DNA of 60,597 bases from Streptacidiphilus neutrinimicus (GTDB lineage Bacteria; Actinomycetota; Actinomycetes; Streptomycetales; Streptomycetaceae). The stretch is taken from assembly GCF_000787815.1 (NCBI RefSeq), contig NZ_BBPO01000003.1:36399-96995 (forward strand). The letters are read 5' to 3'. This document shows, piece after piece, positions 51,216 through 60,538 of the stretch; positions within the stretch are counted from its first letter, which is position 1, and each line of letters starts with the position of its first letter. Below the pieces are notes generated by a model. That model had not been told where the DNA came from and ran no database searches. It was given only the letters and a program-made list of their open reading frames with translations. Position numbers and translations under genes: made by a program.

Positions 51216-52432
51216 TGCGGCCCACCGAGCACTCACCAGGACAAGGCACGGCGGCACAAGGCACGGCGACACAAGGCACGGCGGCACGAGACACGGCAGC
51301 GCACGGCACGGCATCCGGACCGACGAGGGGGACCGCCCAGGTGAAGCAGAGCGAAGCGCAGCGCGGCAGCACGGCGAAGAAGGGCGAGCGCAAGCCGCTC
51401 GGGGTCGCCGTCGTCGGGGCCGGCTACTGGGGCCCCAACCTGGTGCGCAACTTCCAGGGCAGCGAGCGGTTCCGGCTGCGCGCGCTGTGCGACCTGGACG
51501 TCGAGAGGGCCCGCCGGGTCCTCGGCGGTTACTCCACCGTCCAGGCCACCGCCGACCTCGGCGAGGTGCTCGCGGACCCGGAGGTCGACGCGGTCGCCGT
51601 GGCCACCCCGGCCGGCACCCACCTCGACGTCGCGCTCGCCGCGCTCAGGGCGGGCAAGCACGTCCTGGTGGAGAAGCCGCTCGCGGCCACCTACGCCGAC
51701 GGCCTGCGGCTGGTCGAGGAGGCCGAGCAGCGCGGGCTCACCCTGATGTGCGATCACACCTACTGCTACACCCCGGCCGTGGCCCGGATCCGCGAGCTGG
51801 TCCTCGGCGGCGAGCTGGGCGAGCTGCACTACGTGGACTCGGTGCGGATCAACCTGGGCCTGGTGCAGAAGGACATCGACGTCCTGTGGGACCTGGCCCC
51901 GCACGACCTGTCCATCCTCGACTTCATCCTGCCCGAGCACGTCCAGCCGGTCGCCGTGGCCGCCCACGGCGCCGACCCGATCGGCGCCGGCCAGGCCTGC
52001 ATCGGCTATCTGACACTTCAGCTCAGCACCGGCGCCATCGCCCACGTGCACGTCAACTGGCTCTCACCGACCAAGGTGCGCACCACCATGGTCGGCGGCG
52101 CCAAGCGCACGCTGGTCTGGGACGACCTCAACCCGGCGCAGCGCATCGCCGTCTTCGACCGCGGGGTCGACCTCGCCGCGCCGCAGGAGATCGGCGCGGA
52201 GGAGCGGCGGGACATGCTCGTCTCGTACCGCTCCGGCGACATGGTCGCGCCCGCGCTCGCCGAGCGGGAGGCGCTGCGCTCGATGGTCGAGGAGTTCGCC
52301 GACGCCATCACCACCGGCCGCGCACCGCTCACCGACGGCCGGGCCGGGCTGCGTGTGCTGGACATCCTCGAGGCCGCCTCGCGCAGCCTCGCCTTCCACG
52401 GCGCGGTCGTCGGCCTGCGCACCGGCCACTGA
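51215..52432 (+). CDS. Gfo/Idh/MocA-family oxidoreductase
   Basis: A 405-residue NAD-dependent oxidoreductase. The Rossmann motif VVGAGYWGPNLVRNF, ATPAGTHLDVALAALRAGKHVLVEKPLA (EKP) and MCDHTYCYTPAVARIREL lie in the usual places. It resembles WbpB-type UDP-sugar 3-dehydrogenases that act before an aminotransferase. The first ~45 residues are a low-complexity QGTA repeat and may be non-functional; GTG start at the VKQSEAQ segment is the alternative. Coupled to the transferase gene. Confidence 0.88.
   Translation: MRPTEHSPGQGTAAQGTATQGTAARDTAAHGTASGPTRGTAQVKQSEAQRGSTAKKGERKPLGVAVVGAGYWGPNLVRNFQGSERFRLRALCDLDVERARRVLGGYSTVQATADLGEVLADPEVDAVAVATPAGTHLDVALAALRAGKHVLVEKPLAATYADGLRLVEEAEQRGLTLMCDHTYCYTPAVARIRELVLGGELGELHYVDSVRINLGLVQKDIDVLWDLAPHDLSILDFILPEHVQPVAVAAHGADPIGAGQACIGYLTLQLSTGAIAHVHVNWLSPTKVRTTMVGGAKRTLVWDDLNPAQRIAVFDRGVDLAAPQEIGAEERRDMLVSYRSGDMVAPALAEREALRSMVEEFADAITTGRAPLTDGRAGLRVLDILEAASRSLAFHGAVVGLRTGH
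51241..51300. repeat. 15-bp tandem repeat x4 within coding sequence
   Basis: Four copies of ACAAGGCACGGCGGC (with 1-3 changes in copies 2 and 4) encode QGTAA-like residues at the N-terminus of the oxidoreductase. The unit keeps the frame. Confidence 0.85.
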
Positions 52433-52467
52433 ACGGCTCTATCAGAAACCAGAACCGGCAACACCTC

Positions 52468-53478
52468 ATGAAGGAAAGCGACTTGGGCAGCGTACGCGGC
52501 AAGCGGATCCTGGTGACGGGCGGAGCGGGCACCATCGGCTCGAACGTGGTCGACCTGCTGGTGCAACAGGGGGCGGAAAGGGTCACCGTCCTCGACAACT
52601 TCGTGCGCGGGCGGATGGCCAACCTGGCCACCGCGCTGCCGAGCGGCGTCGTGGAGGTGATCGACGGCGACATCCGTGACGCGGACACCGTCCGCAAGGC
52701 CACCGAGGGCGCCGAGCTGGTCTTCCACCTCGCCGCGATCCGGATCACCCAGTGCGCGGAGGAACCGCGGCTGGCCAACGAGGTGATGGTCGACGGCACG
52801 TTCAACGTCCTGGAGGCGGCCGTCCAGGCGGGCGTGAGCAAGCTCGTCGCGTCCTCCTCGGCCTCGGTCTACGGGCTTGCCGAGAGCTTCCCGACCACCG
52901 AGCGCCACCACCCCTACAACAACGACACCTTCTACGGCGCGGCCAAGGCCTTCAACGAGGGCATGCTGCGCAGCTTCCACGCCATGTACGGGCTGGACTA
53001 CGTGGCGCTGCGCTACTTCAACGTCTACGGGCCGCGGATGGACATCCACGGCCTCTACACCGAGGTGCTGATCCGCTGGATGGAGCGGATCGAGGCCGGC
53101 GAGCCGCCGCTGATCCTCGGCGACGGCACCCAGACCATGGACTTCGTCGACGTCCGCGACATCGCCCGCGCCAACCTGCTGGCGGCGGAGTCGGAGCTGA
53201 CCGACGAGGTCTTCAACGTCGCCAGCGGCACCGAGACCAGCCTGCTCGGGCTGGCTCGGGGCCTGCTGGAGGCGATGGGATCCGACCTCGCCCCGGTCCA
53301 CGGGCCGGCCCGCGCGGTCAACGGCGTGACGCGGCGGCTCGCGGAGATCGAGAACGCCGCCCAGCGGCTCGGCTTCCGGGCCGAGATCGACCTGCGCGCC
53401 GGGCTCGCCGATCTGGTCGCCTGGTGGCGCGCCGAGCGTCTGCGCGACGCGCAGGCCGCACAGGAGGCCGGCGCGTGA
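52468..53478 (+). CDS. NAD-dependent sugar epimerase/dehydratase
   Basis: A 336-residue extended SDR. VTGGAGTIGSNVVDLLVQQG is the cofactor motif; SSSASVYGLAE and FYGAAKAFNEGM hold the catalytic Ser/Tyr/Lys; RYFNVYGPRMDIHGLYTEVLIRWMERI and GDGTQTMDFVDVRDIARA follow. It is similar to UDP-GlcNAc 4-epimerases or 4,6-dehydratases that feed aminotransferases. Its stop overlaps the aminotransferase start. Confidence 0.9.
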   Translation: MKESDLGSVRGKRILVTGGAGTIGSNVVDLLVQQGAERVTVLDNFVRGRMANLATALPSGVVEVIDGDIRDADTVRKATEGAELVFHLAAIRITQCAEEPRLANEVMVDGTFNVLEAAVQAGVSKLVASSSASVYGLAESFPTTERHHPYNNDTFYGAAKAFNEGMLRSFHAMYGLDYVALRYFNVYGPRMDIHGLYTEVLIRWMERIEAGEPPLILGDGTQTMDFVDVRDIARANLLAAESELTDEVFNVASGTETSLLGLARGLLEAMGSDLAPVHGPARAVNGVTRRLAEIENAAQRLGFRAEIDLRAGLADLVAWWRAERLRDAQAAQEAGA

Positions 53479-54623
53479 GCGCGGCGGAGGACCGGATCCC
53501 GGTCATGATCCCCTGGCTCGGCGAGGAGGAGGCGCAGGCCGCCGCCGAAGCGGTCAGATCCGGCTGGGTCGCTCAGGGGCCCCGCGTCGCCGCCTTCGAG
53601 CAAGCCTTCGCGGAGCGCGTCGGCGCCGGGCACGGCGTCGCCGTCAGCTCCTGCACGACCGCGCTGCACCTGAGCCTGGTCGCGCTCGGGCTCGGGCCCG
53701 GCGACGAGGTGGTCGTGCCCTCGCTCTCCTTCATCGCCACGGCCAACGCGGTCCGCTACGTCGGCGCGGAGCCCGTCTTCGCGGACGTGGACCTGGCGAC
53801 CGGCAACCTGACGGCGGAGACGATCGCCGCCGTGCGCACCGAGCGCACCCGCGCCGTCGTCGTGGTCCACCAGGGCGGCGTGCCGGCGGACGTCGAGGGC
53901 GTGCGCAAGGCCTGCGCCCCGTGGGACGTCGCGATCGTGGAGGACGCGGCCTGCGCCATCGGCGCCACCGTCGCCGGCGGCCCCGTGGGCGCGGGCGCGC
54001 TGCTCGCCGCCTGGTCCTTCCACCCGCGCAAGGTGATCACCACCGGCGAGGGCGGCATGGTCACCACCGACGACGCCGAGGTCGCCGCCCGGCTGCGGCG
54101 GCTGCGCGAGCACGGCATGAGCGCGTCCGCCGCCGAGCGTCACGCCAGCCGCATGCCGGTCCTGGAGCAGTACCTGGAGGTCGGCTTCAACTACCGGATG
54201 ACGGACATCCAGGCCGCGGTCGGCCTGGTCCAGCTCGGCAGGCTCGACGAGGTCGTGGCGCGTCGGCGGGCCCTCGCGGCCCGCTACGACGCGCTGCTCA
54301 CCGAACGGCTTCCGTGTCTGCGACCGGTGCGCGACCCCGCGCACGGCACCACCACCTTCCAGTCCTACTGGGTGCTCCCGGAGGACGGCTGGCCCAAGGG
54401 CCGCGATGCGGTGCTGACCGGCCTGGCCGAGGCCGGGATCTCGGCGCGGCGCGGCATCATGGCCGCCCACCTGGAGCCCGCCTACGCGGACCACCCGCAC
54501 GCCGACCTGCCGGTCACCGAGCGGATCACCCGCAACTCGCTGATCCTGCCGCTCTTCCACACCATGACGGAGCAGCAGCAGGACCGCGTGGTCGCGGCGC
54601 TGGTCCGGGAGGTTCCCGGATGA
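53475..54623 (+). CDS. DegT/DnrJ/EryC1 sugar aminotransferase (first)
   Basis: A 382-residue PLP-dependent aminotransferase. VSSCTTALHLSLVALGLGPGDEVVVPSLSFIATANAVRYVGAEPVFADVD, IVEDAACAIGA and the PLP-Lys segment WSFHPRKVITTGEGGMVTTDD (Lys is in HPRK) are present, as is GFNYRMTDIQAAVGLVQL. Placed with an epimerase upstream and a NeuD/PglD-type acetyltransferase downstream, it probably aminates a 4-keto sugar. Overlaps both neighbours by four bases. Confidence 0.93.
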   Translation: MSAAEDRIPVMIPWLGEEEAQAAAEAVRSGWVAQGPRVAAFEQAFAERVGAGHGVAVSSCTTALHLSLVALGLGPGDEVVVPSLSFIATANAVRYVGAEPVFADVDLATGNLTAETIAAVRTERTRAVVVVHQGGVPADVEGVRKACAPWDVAIVEDAACAIGATVAGGPVGAGALLAAWSFHPRKVITTGEGGMVTTDDAEVAARLRRLREHGMSASAAERHASRMPVLEQYLEVGFNYRMTDIQAAVGLVQLGRLDEVVARRRALAARYDALLTERLPCLRPVRDPAHGTTTFQSYWVLPEDGWPKGRDAVLTGLAEAGISARRGIMAAHLEPAYADHPHADLPVTERITRNSLILPLFHTMTEQQQDRVVAALVREVPG

Positions 54624-55354
54624 AGGGCCTGCTGATCGTGGGGGCGGGCGGCTTCGCGCGGGAGACCGCGCAGGCCGCGCGCGCCGCGCACGGCCCCGAC
54701 GCGGTATTCGGCCACCTGGACGACGACCCCGCGCGGCACGGCACGGAGGTCGACGGGGCCTGGGTCCTCGGCGGCAGCGAGCTCGTGCACGCCCACCCGG
54801 ACGCTCCCGTCGTGGTCTGCGTCGGCAACCCGCGGGACTGGGCCGGGCGCGCCCGACTGGTCCGCCGCCTCGCGCTGCCTGAGCAGCGCTACGGCACTGT
54901 GGTCCACCCCACGGCGGCGGTCGCCGACACCGCGTCCCTCGGCCACGGCACGGTGCTGCTGGCGCACTGCGCGCTGACGGCGGCGGTGCGCGTGGGCGCG
55001 CACGTGGCGGTCATGCCGCAGGTCGTGCTGACGCACGACGACACCGTGGGGGACTTCGCCACGATCGCCTCCGGCGTGCGCCTGGGCGGCGGCGTCGCCG
55101 TGGGCAGCGGCGCGTACGTGGGCGCGGGCGCGCTGGTCCGGGAGGGGCTGCGCCTGGGCGCGTGGTCCCAACTGGGGCTCGGAGCGCTGCTGCTGCAGGA
55201 TCTCCCGGCGGGCGAGGTCTGGATCGGCAGCCCGGCGCGGAAGCTGCGCGCGGTTCCGGAACCGGTTCTCAGTGAGTTGCACGCCTCAGGGGCGCGAGGC
55301 TCTGCCGATCCGCGGCTCCGCCGTGTGGGCGCGACAAGCCACCCACCCACGTAG
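54620..55354 (+). CDS. NeuD/PglD-type sugar O/N-acetyltransferase
   Basis: A 244-residue acyltransferase. The N-terminal Rossmann-like LIVGAGGFARETAQAARAAHG binds the sugar nucleotide, and the left-handed beta helix (GTVVHPTAAVADTASLGHGTVLLAHCALTAAVRVGAHVAVMPQVVLTHDDTVGDFATIASGVRLGGG) binds acetyl-CoA; the catalytic His is likely in LTHDDT. The last ~25 residues (ASGARGSADPRLRRVGATSHPPT) come from an inserted repeat element and are not part of the fold. Coupled to the aminotransferase. It probably acetylates the amine formed there. Confidence 0.9.
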   Translation: MKGLLIVGAGGFARETAQAARAAHGPDAVFGHLDDDPARHGTEVDGAWVLGGSELVHAHPDAPVVVCVGNPRDWAGRARLVRRLALPEQRYGTVVHPTAAVADTASLGHGTVLLAHCALTAAVRVGAHVAVMPQVVLTHDDTVGDFATIASGVRLGGGVAVGSGAYVGAGALVREGLRLGAWSQLGLGALLLQDLPAGEVWIGSPARKLRAVPEPVLSELHASGARGSADPRLRRVGATSHPPT

Positions 55355-55417
55355 CGCACCGAACGAGCAGGGCCGTCCGCACAGGGTGGTTGATCGCGCA
55401 GTTCCCCGCGCCCCTGG
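55287..55417. repeat. palindromic extragenic repeat, second copy
   Basis: It begins CAGGGGCGCGAGGCTCTGCC and ends CCCCGCGCCCCTGG; its inner TGATCGCGCAGTTCCCCGCGC block recalls the one at 30508-30730 (TTGTCGCGCAGTTCCGCGCGC). It overlaps the 3' end of the acetyltransferase gene and replaces its natural stop region. Confidence 0.75.
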
Positions 55418-55454
55418 ATAGCGCAACTCCCCAATACGACAGGAGTACCGACCG

Positions 55455-56570
55455 ATGGACCAGATCCACCTCGTCGACCTGGCCGCGGCGCATGCCGAGA
55501 TCGCGGACGAGGTCCGTGCCGGGTTCGATCGCGTGCTCGCGCGCACCGCGTTCGTCGGTGGGGAGGAAGTCGCCGCGTTCGAGCGGGAGTACGCCGCGTT
55601 CGGCGGCGTGGCGCACTGCGTGGGCGTGGCCAACGGCACCGACGCGGTCGAGCTCGCGCTGCGCGCCGCAGGCGTCACCGCCGGGGACGAGGTCGTGCTG
55701 CCCGCGAACACCTTCATCGCGACCGCCGGCGCGACCGCGCGCCTCGGCGCGGTGCCGGTGCTGGTGGACTGTCTGCCGGACAGCTACCTCATCGACCCGG
55801 ACGCGGCGCTCGACGCCGTCGGCCAGGCCACGCGCGCCGTCGTGCCCGTGCACCTGTACGGCCAGCTGGCCGCCGCCGCCGAGCTCGCCGCCGCGCTGCC
55901 CGCGCACGTCCGCGTGGTCGAGGACGCGGCGCAGAGCCAGGGCGCGAGCCGGAACGGGCGCACGCCCGGCTGTGGCGGGATCGCCGCGACCAGCTTCTAC
56001 CCGGGCAAGAACCTGGGCGCCTACGGCGACGCGGGGGCGGTGCTCACCGACGACGCGGAACTCGCCGCCACGGTGCGGTCGCTGGCCAACCACGGCAGCA
56101 CGGTCAAGTACCGCCACGACCTGGCGGGCTTCAACAGCCGCCTCGACGGCCTCCAGGCGGTGGTGCTGCGGGCCAAGCTGGCCCGCCTCGCCGGATGGAA
56201 CCAGGCGCGCCGCGACGCCGCCGCCCGGTACGAGGAGTTGCTGGCGGGGCTCGCCGCCGCAGGGCGGGTCGTGCTGCCCGCCGCCGCGGAGGGCAACGAG
56301 CACGTGTGGCACCTGTACGTGGTGCGTGTTCCGGGCGCCGACCGCGACGCCGTCGTCGGCAAGTTGAACGCGGCAGGCGTCGGCGCGGCGATCCACTACC
56401 CGACGCCCGTGCACCTGACCCCGGCCTTCGCCCACCTGGGCCTCGGTCGAGGCTCCTTCCCCCAGGCCGAGCGGGCCGCCGAGGAGATCCTCTCGCTCCC
56501 GCTCCACCCGCACCTCACCGCCGACCAGCAGCAGCGCGTCGTCGACGCACTGGCCGGCGCTCTGGGCTGA
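55455..56570 (+). CDS. DegT/DnrJ/EryC1 sugar aminotransferase (second)
   Basis: A 371-residue aminotransferase. FVGGEEVAAFEREYAAFGGVAHCVGVANGTDAVELALRAAGV, VVEDAAQSQGASRNGR and the PLP-Lys in SFYPGKNLGAYGDAGAVLTDD are all present. The arrangement recalls WbpE/WlbC-type 3-aminotransferases that work with a WbpB-like dehydrogenase and WbpD-like acetyltransferase, which are at 51215 and 47954. RBS AGGAG is upstream. Confidence 0.93.
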   Translation: MDQIHLVDLAAAHAEIADEVRAGFDRVLARTAFVGGEEVAAFEREYAAFGGVAHCVGVANGTDAVELALRAAGVTAGDEVVLPANTFIATAGATARLGAVPVLVDCLPDSYLIDPDAALDAVGQATRAVVPVHLYGQLAAAAELAAALPAHVRVVEDAAQSQGASRNGRTPGCGGIAATSFYPGKNLGAYGDAGAVLTDDAELAATVRSLANHGSTVKYRHDLAGFNSRLDGLQAVVLRAKLARLAGWNQARRDAAARYEELLAGLAAAGRVVLPAAAEGNEHVWHLYVVRVPGADRDAVVGKLNAAGVGAAIHYPTPVHLTPAFAHLGLGRGSFPQAERAAEEILSLPLHPHLTADQQQRVVDALAGALG

Positions 56571-56626
56571 CGGGCCGCACCACCGCAGGACAGCACGACG
56601 GCACCACCTCGAGGAGAACTGGTCAC

Positions 56627-56676
56627 GCGACGCCGGGAGGCGTCGTCATCCTGCGGACGACGTCAGGGCCCTGACG
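56627..56676. promoter_or_regulatory. hairpin and 16-bp palindrome before secreted giant protein
   Basis: GCGACGCC-GGGA-GGCGTCGT (56627-56646) forms an 8-bp hairpin, and CGTCAGGGCCCTGACG (56661-56676) is a perfect 16-bp palindrome. They lie 47-96 bp upstream of the ATG at 56723. One may terminate the aminotransferase message, the other could be an operator. Confidence 0.55.
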
Positions 56677-56722
56677 CCGCCTCCGCGTTTCGCCGCACCA
56701 ACTGCTGTACCCCGGGGAAACC

Positions 56723-59700
56723 ATGAAGAGCACCGTCCGAACCGACCGACCAACGCCCAGCCGACGTCGCATCCGCATCGGCCTGCTCGCCCTCCTGGCG
56801 ACGCTGGCCGCCCTGCTCCTGCCGCTGACCGTGGGCACTGCGGCCCACGCCGTGACCGATCCGTGCGGGACCGGCTCCAATCCGATCGTCTGCGAGAACT
56901 CCAAGCCCGGCACGCCGATGTCCGACTGGTTCTCGCCCAACGCGTGGGGCGACATCCAGGGCTTCTCCGCCCAGGAGAGCGTGACGCCGGGCTCCACCAT
57001 CCAGTTCAAGATCCAGTCGCCGGTCTCCTACCACGTGGAGATCTACCGGCTCGGCTACTACGGCGGTGACGGAGCGCGGGAGATGTCCACCGCGGCGCAG
57101 GCCGCGCAGACCTACCCGGCGAACTACACCACCAAGGTGGCGTCCTGCACCAGCAGCGCCACCACCGGGCTGGTCGACTGCGGCAGTTGGCCGGTCACGG
57201 CCAGCTGGACGGTGCCGAGCGACGCCGTTTCCGGTCTCTACATCGCCAACTTCGACCAGACCGACGGCAACGGCCTGATGCCCTACCCGTTCGTGGTCCG
57301 CGACGACTCCAGCCACTCGGCCCTGGTCGTGCAGACCTCCGACGAGACCTGGCAGGCCTACAACATGTGGGGCGGCCAGAACCTCTACCAGGGCAACGGT
57401 CCCGCGCCCGACGGCCGCGCCTACCAGGTCAGCTACAACCGCCCGTTGGACATCGGCGGTGACAACGGCGTCTACGGCTCCGAGTACGAGATGATCTCCT
57501 GGCTCGAGCAGAACGGATACGACGCCAGCTACGTCTCCGGGCTGGACGTGTCGACCAACGGTTCGCTGCTGCTGAACCACAAGGTCTTCATGTCCGACGG
57601 CCACGACGAGTACTGGAACCAGGCGCAGTACGACAACGTCCTCGCCGCCCGCAAGGCCGGCGTCAACGAGGCCTTCTTCAGCGGGAACGAGGTGTTCTGG
57701 AAGACCAGGCTCGCGCCCAGCGTCGACAGTACGAACACCCCGAACCGCACCCTGGTCTGCTACAAGATGACGAAGCTGGAGTTCCCCACGCCCGACGGCG
57801 TGCCGGACCCCAGCGGCGCCTGGACCGGCACCTGGATGGACCCGGCCAGCGCCAAGTACAACCAGCCCTACGAGCCGGAGAACGCGCTCACGGGCAGTCT
57901 GTTCCAGGTCAACGGGTACCGCAGCGACGCCATCACCGTGCCGGGCAGTTACGCCAAGCTGCGGATCTGGCGCAACACCTCCGTCGCGAGCCTCACGCCC
58001 GCCCAGACGGCCGTCTTCCCGACCGGCACGCTCGGCTACGAGTGGGACAGCGACGTGGCGGACGCCAGCCGTCCCAGCGGTGAGATCGACCTCTCCTCGA
58101 CCACGGTGGACGTGGAGAACCAGACGCTGCGTGAGGACTGGGGCAACCTCTACGGCAACGGCAACGCCACGCACTCGCTGGTGGAGTTCCGCGATCCGAC
58201 CTCGCACGCGCTGGTCTTCGGATCCGCCACCGTCCAGTGGTCCTGGGGCCTGACCAACGTGCCGACCACCGGCACGCAGACGTTCACCGCAGACGCCCGG
58301 ATGCAGCAGGCCACCGTCAACATCCTGGCGGACATGGGTCTGCAGCCGGTGACGCTGCAGAGCGGCCTGGTCGCGGCGAGCGCCTCGACCGACACCGTCG
58401 GCCCCACCGCCACGGTGACCAGCCCGTCCGGCGGCAGCACCGTCCCGGCGCTCAGGCCGGTCACGATCACCGGGACGGCCGCCGACAACGGTGGGGGCGT
58501 GGTCGCCCGCGTCGAGGTGTCCACCGACGGCGGGAACACCTGGAACCCCGCCACCGGGCTCACGTCGTGGAGCTACTCCTGGACGCCGACCGCGCAGGGC
58601 TCGGCGCAGGTCCAGGTCCGGGCCGAGGACGACAGCGCCAACATCGGCGCCGTCACGACCCTGTCGCTCACCGTAGGTCCCCAGCAGTGCCCGTGCACCG
58701 TCTTCCCCGCCAGCGCCGTGCCCGGCACGGTCAACTCCGGGGACGGCGGCGCGGTCGAGCTGGGCGTCAAGTTCCAGACCAGCAGCCCGGGTTCGATCAC
58801 CGCGGTGCGCTTCTACAAGTCCACCGCCAACACCGGCACGCACACCGGCAACCTGTGGACCGCGAGCGGCCAACTGCTGGCCACCGGCACCTTCACCAAC
58901 GAGACCGCGTCCGGCTGGCAGCAGCTGAACTTCGCCTCCCCGGTCCCGGTCAAGCCCAACACCACCTATGTCGCCTCCTACTTCGCACCGAGCGGCGGCT
59001 ACTCCTACGACGGCGGCTACTTCAGCAACCAGAGCGCGGGCCTGGCCCCGCTCACGGCGCCGCAGAGCGGCGGCGCGTCGGGCGGCAACGGCGTCTACCA
59101 CTACGGCTCGACCAGCGCCTTCCCGTCGACCGCCTCGAACGGCAGCAACTACTGGGTGGACGTGGTCCTGGACACCTCGACGGCCAGCACCACGCCGCCG
59201 TCGGTGACCGCGCAGTCTCCAACGTCCGGGGCGACGGGCGTCTCCATCACCAGCCCGGTGTCCGCCACCTTCAGTGAGAGCGTCGACCAGAGCACGCTGA
59301 CCTTCACCGTCAAGGACCCGAAGGGCAGCGCCGTGCCCGGGACGGCGGCGGTGACCTCCGGCAACGTGGCGACGTTCACCCCGTCGTCGCAGCTCGCCCT
59401 GAACACCGTCTACACCGCCTCGGTCCAGGTCTCCGACCTGTGGGGCAACGCCATGACGGCGCCGGTCACCTGGACGTTCACCACCAGCACCACCCCGCCC
59501 GCGACCAACTGCCCCTGCGCGCTGTGGCCCTCCACTGCCGTGCCGGGCACGCCCGACACCACCGCCGACCCCAACTCCCTGGAGCTGGGCGCCCGGTTCC
59601 AGGCCGCCGAGGCCGGCAACGTCACCGGCGTCACCTTCTACAAGGGCACCGGCAACACCGGCACCCACACCGGCAGCCTGTGGTCGTCCTCCGGGACGCT

Positions 59701-60538
59701 GCTGGCCACCGGCACGTTCACCAACGAGACCGCCTCGGGCTGGCAGACGCTCACCTTCGCCTCCCCGGTCGCGATCAGCGCCAACACCACCTACGTGGTC
59801 TCCTACCACGCCCCGCACGGCAACTACGCGGCCGACGAGGGGTACTTCAGCGGCGCCCACCTGGCCTACCCGCTGACCGCCCCCGCCGACGCGAGCGGCG
59901 CGCCGAACGGCGTCTACACCTACGGCAGCACGTCCGCGTTCCCGACCGGCTCGTCCGGCTCCGCCAACTACTGGGTGAGCCCGGTGTTCTCGCCGAGCGG
60001 GACCAGCGGGGTGGCCACCCGGACGGCGATGGCGGGCGCCGCGGCCCCTCTCACGGCGGCCGCGCCCGGGGGGCTGGTGCTCTCGGCCGCGCCGCTGTCC
60101 GGCTCCGGCAAGGGCGCGCACCCGACCGGCGCCAACCGGATCGTGGACGCGACCCACCCGCTCACCGCGACCCTGCCCGCCACCACCGATCCGGCCACCG
60201 TCGACGCGGACATCAGCACCACCCCGTCCGTCGGCGACTGGCCCGACGACGACAGCTACACCGCCGTCGTCGGCTACAACCCGGCCACCCACCAGGTCAG
60301 TCTGCGGCCCGCCGGGCCGCTGGCCTACGGCGTCGCGTACCGGATCACGCTCACCGCGGCGGACCAGCACGGGCACCAGGTCGCGGTCCGCAGCTGGCTG
60401 CTCAGCACCGGCTACCCGCGTCCGCACCTGCCGCACCACGCCGCCACCGGCACGGTGAACTTCCCGAAGTTCGCCCGGTTCGCCGACTGGACGCCGGGGC
60501 GGCTCGAGCCGGGCCTGATGCTGCCGATGTTCGTCTGA
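56723..60538 (+). CDS. secreted DMFase-beta/DUF4082 multidomain protein
   Basis: A 1271-residue exported protein. A Sec signal (RIGLLALLATLAALLLPLTVG, cut near AAHA) is followed by a large N-terminal domain like the N,N-dimethylformamidase beta subunit (VEIYRLGYYGG, QTSDETWQAYNMWGGQNLY, DGHDEYWNQAQYDNVLAARKAGVNEAFFSGNEVFWKTR). Then come an Ig-like domain (~560-650), a DUF4082 domain (~655-820), a bacterial Big_5-type Ig domain (~825-925), a second DUF4082 (~928-1089) and a C-terminal Big_5-like half (~1130-1230). It is likely attached to or released from the cell wall; function may be polysaccharide or amide hydrolysis. RBS GGGGAAACC is before the ATG. Confidence 0.9.
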   Translation: MKSTVRTDRPTPSRRRIRIGLLALLATLAALLLPLTVGTAAHAVTDPCGTGSNPIVCENSKPGTPMSDWFSPNAWGDIQGFSAQESVTPGSTIQFKIQSPVSYHVEIYRLGYYGGDGAREMSTAAQAAQTYPANYTTKVASCTSSATTGLVDCGSWPVTASWTVPSDAVSGLYIANFDQTDGNGLMPYPFVVRDDSSHSALVVQTSDETWQAYNMWGGQNLYQGNGPAPDGRAYQVSYNRPLDIGGDNGVYGSEYEMISWLEQNGYDASYVSGLDVSTNGSLLLNHKVFMSDGHDEYWNQAQYDNVLAARKAGVNEAFFSGNEVFWKTRLAPSVDSTNTPNRTLVCYKMTKLEFPTPDGVPDPSGAWTGTWMDPASAKYNQPYEPENALTGSLFQVNGYRSDAITVPGSYAKLRIWRNTSVASLTPAQTAVFPTGTLGYEWDSDVADASRPSGEIDLSSTTVDVENQTLREDWGNLYGNGNATHSLVEFRDPTSHALVFGSATVQWSWGLTNVPTTGTQTFTADARMQQATVNILADMGLQPVTLQSGLVAASASTDTVGPTATVTSPSGGSTVPALRPVTITGTAADNGGGVVARVEVSTDGGNTWNPATGLTSWSYSWTPTAQGSAQVQVRAEDDSANIGAVTTLSLTVGPQQCPCTVFPASAVPGTVNSGDGGAVELGVKFQTSSPGSITAVRFYKSTANTGTHTGNLWTASGQLLATGTFTNETASGWQQLNFASPVPVKPNTTYVASYFAPSGGYSYDGGYFSNQSAGLAPLTAPQSGGASGGNGVYHYGSTSAFPSTASNGSNYWVDVVLDTSTASTTPPSVTAQSPTSGATGVSITSPVSATFSESVDQSTLTFTVKDPKGSAVPGTAAVTSGNVATFTPSSQLALNTVYTASVQVSDLWGNAMTAPVTWTFTTSTTPPATNCPCALWPSTAVPGTPDTTADPNSLELGARFQAAEAGNVTGVTFYKGTGNTGTHTGSLWSSSGTLLATGTFTNETASGWQTLTFASPVAISANTTYVVSYHAPHGNYAADEGYFSGAHLAYPLTAPADASGAPNGVYTYGSTSAFPTGSSGSANYWVSPVFSPSGTSGVATRTAMAGAAAPLTAAAPGGLVLSAAPLSGSGKGAHPTGANRIVDATHPLTATLPATTDPATVDADISTTPSVGDWPDDDSYTAVVGYNPATHQVSLRPAGPLAYGVAYRITLTAADQHGHQVAVRSWLLSTGYPRPHLPHHAATGTVNFPKFARFADWTPGRLEPGLMLPMFV

